Shown here: piece after piece, positions 5,589-5,894 of the stretch
Layout of the letters: each line of letters begins with the position of its first letter
How positions within the stretch are numbered: the first letter of the stretch is position 1
The notes under the pieces: generated by a model
Database searches by the model: none
Told to the model about the DNA's origin: nothing
What the model saw: the letters and a program-made list of their open reading frames with translations, nothing else
Position numbers and translations under genes: made by a program
From: Mycolicibacterium porcinum
Lineage (GTDB): Bacteria > Actinomycetota > Actinomycetes > Mycobacteriales > Mycobacteriaceae
Length of the DNA stretch: 5,894 bases
Assembly: GCA_001942045.1 (NCBI GenBank)
Contig: MSTD01000068.1
Coordinates: 1-5,894, forward strand
Reading direction: 5' to 3'

Positions 5589-5894
5589 CGAGCACCTCCC
5601 GAAGTGCGGTGACGTCATCGACATGGGCGTGCGCCGCAACCGCGGTGGGCCCGGTGAAATCGGTGGCGCCGTAGCCCCAGCCGACCACGACGGTGTCGAT
5701 GCCGTGCTGGGCGGCACCCTCGACGTCGTGCATCCGGTCACCGACCATCAGGACGCGCTCCGGCAGGGGCTGCAGCTGGGCCAGCGCATGGGCGACCACG
5801 TCGGCTTTGGCGGCCCGGACACCGTCGGGGCTGGCCCCGGCGATCACCTCGAAGTAGCCGTCCAGGCCGAAATGCTCGAGGATGCGCCGCGCGG
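5581..5894 (-). CDS. ptkA: HAD-family protein, PtkA-like, N-terminal part outside window
   Basis: The C-terminal 103 residues are visible; the start lies beyond the right edge. Haloacid-dehalogenase features are clear: K29 (visible numbering) in GVRAAKADVVAHAL as motif III, and GDRMHD (51-56) as motif IV with acidic D52 and D56. GIDTVVVGWGYG (64-75) follows, as in phosphoglycolate-phosphatase-like members. The nucleophile motif I is not in the window. The sequence and its place directly upstream of ptpA match M. tuberculosis Rv2232 (PtkA), described as an unusual HAD-fold tyrosine kinase acting on PtpA. By fold alone it would be called a phosphatase, so the kinase role here is inferred from orthology and context. 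It overlaps ptpA by eight bases and is surely co-transcribed with it. Confidence 0.85.
   Translation of the reverse strand, partial: ARRILEHFGLDGYFEVIAGASPDGVRAAKADVVAHALAQLQPLPERVLMVGDRMHDVEGAAQHGIDTVVVGWGYGATDFTGPTAVAAHAHVDDVTALREVLGV
5595..5600 (-). promoter_or_regulatory. Ribosome-binding site for ptpA inside the HAD gene
   Basis: GGGAGG on the minus strand, six bases before the GTG at 5586-5588 and within the last codons of the upstream gene. It decides the ptpA start, since the longer open frame (to 5741) is antiparallel-free coding sequence of the HAD gene read in another frame. Confidence 0.6.

Overview
The window reads as high-GC actinobacterial DNA, most likely from a Mycolicibacterium/Mycobacterium species. 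From position 1478 to the right edge the gene order is that of the mycobacterial ptkA-ptpA-SURF1 / cobD / Rv2237-type block: a HAD-family protein (PtkA-like, cut by the right edge), a low-molecular-weight tyrosine phosphatase (PtpA), a SURF1-family protein and, on the opposite strand, the cobalamin gene cobD. A divergent MpaB/DUF2236-type oxygenase gene follows, then a VOC (glyoxalase-fold) protein and a small exported protein. These identities come from recognising protein motifs and recalled M. tuberculosis orthologues, not from a search.

The left quarter (1 to about 1418) is different. It is visibly less GC-rich (a hand count of 421-540 gives 59 G/C in 120, against 44 of 60 for 3541-3600 inside cobD). 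Coding is sparse, and it holds two small genes with signal peptides, both on the minus strand. One of them (1-183) runs off the left edge. The stretch ends at 1419-1462 in a clean 3' half of a tRNA-Val(UAC), from U33 to the encoded CCA, with no 5' half. That is the usual footprint of site-specific integration into a tRNA gene. I infer that 1-1418 is the distal end of an integrated element or genomic island and that the core chromosome resumes at the tRNA fragment. No integrase is visible, so it would have to lie outside the window or be lost.

Core layout. On the minus strand, reading right to left, ptkA-like, ptpA and the SURF1 gene are packed with an 8-nt overlap and a 4-nt gap and look like one operon. 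cobD lies alone on the plus strand. Its 3' end overlaps the SURF1 3' end by 47 bp, and its start is only 36 bp from the start of the MpaB-like gene. The MpaB-like gene, the VOC gene (14 nt downstream) and the exported protein form a second minus-strand run that ends 15 bp from the tRNA remnant.

Functionally the core part combines a tyrosine kinase/phosphatase pair, a cytochrome aa3 oxidase assembly factor, a corrin-ring amide-forming enzyme and a putative haem oxygenase with a metal-binding VOC partner. The observations most worth follow-up are the tRNA-Val attachment scar, the pair of four-cysteine exported proteins lying on opposite sides of it, and the MpaB-VOC gene pair, whose substrate I cannot name. 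I see no CRISPR array, complete RNA gene, insertion sequence or obviously new defence system.
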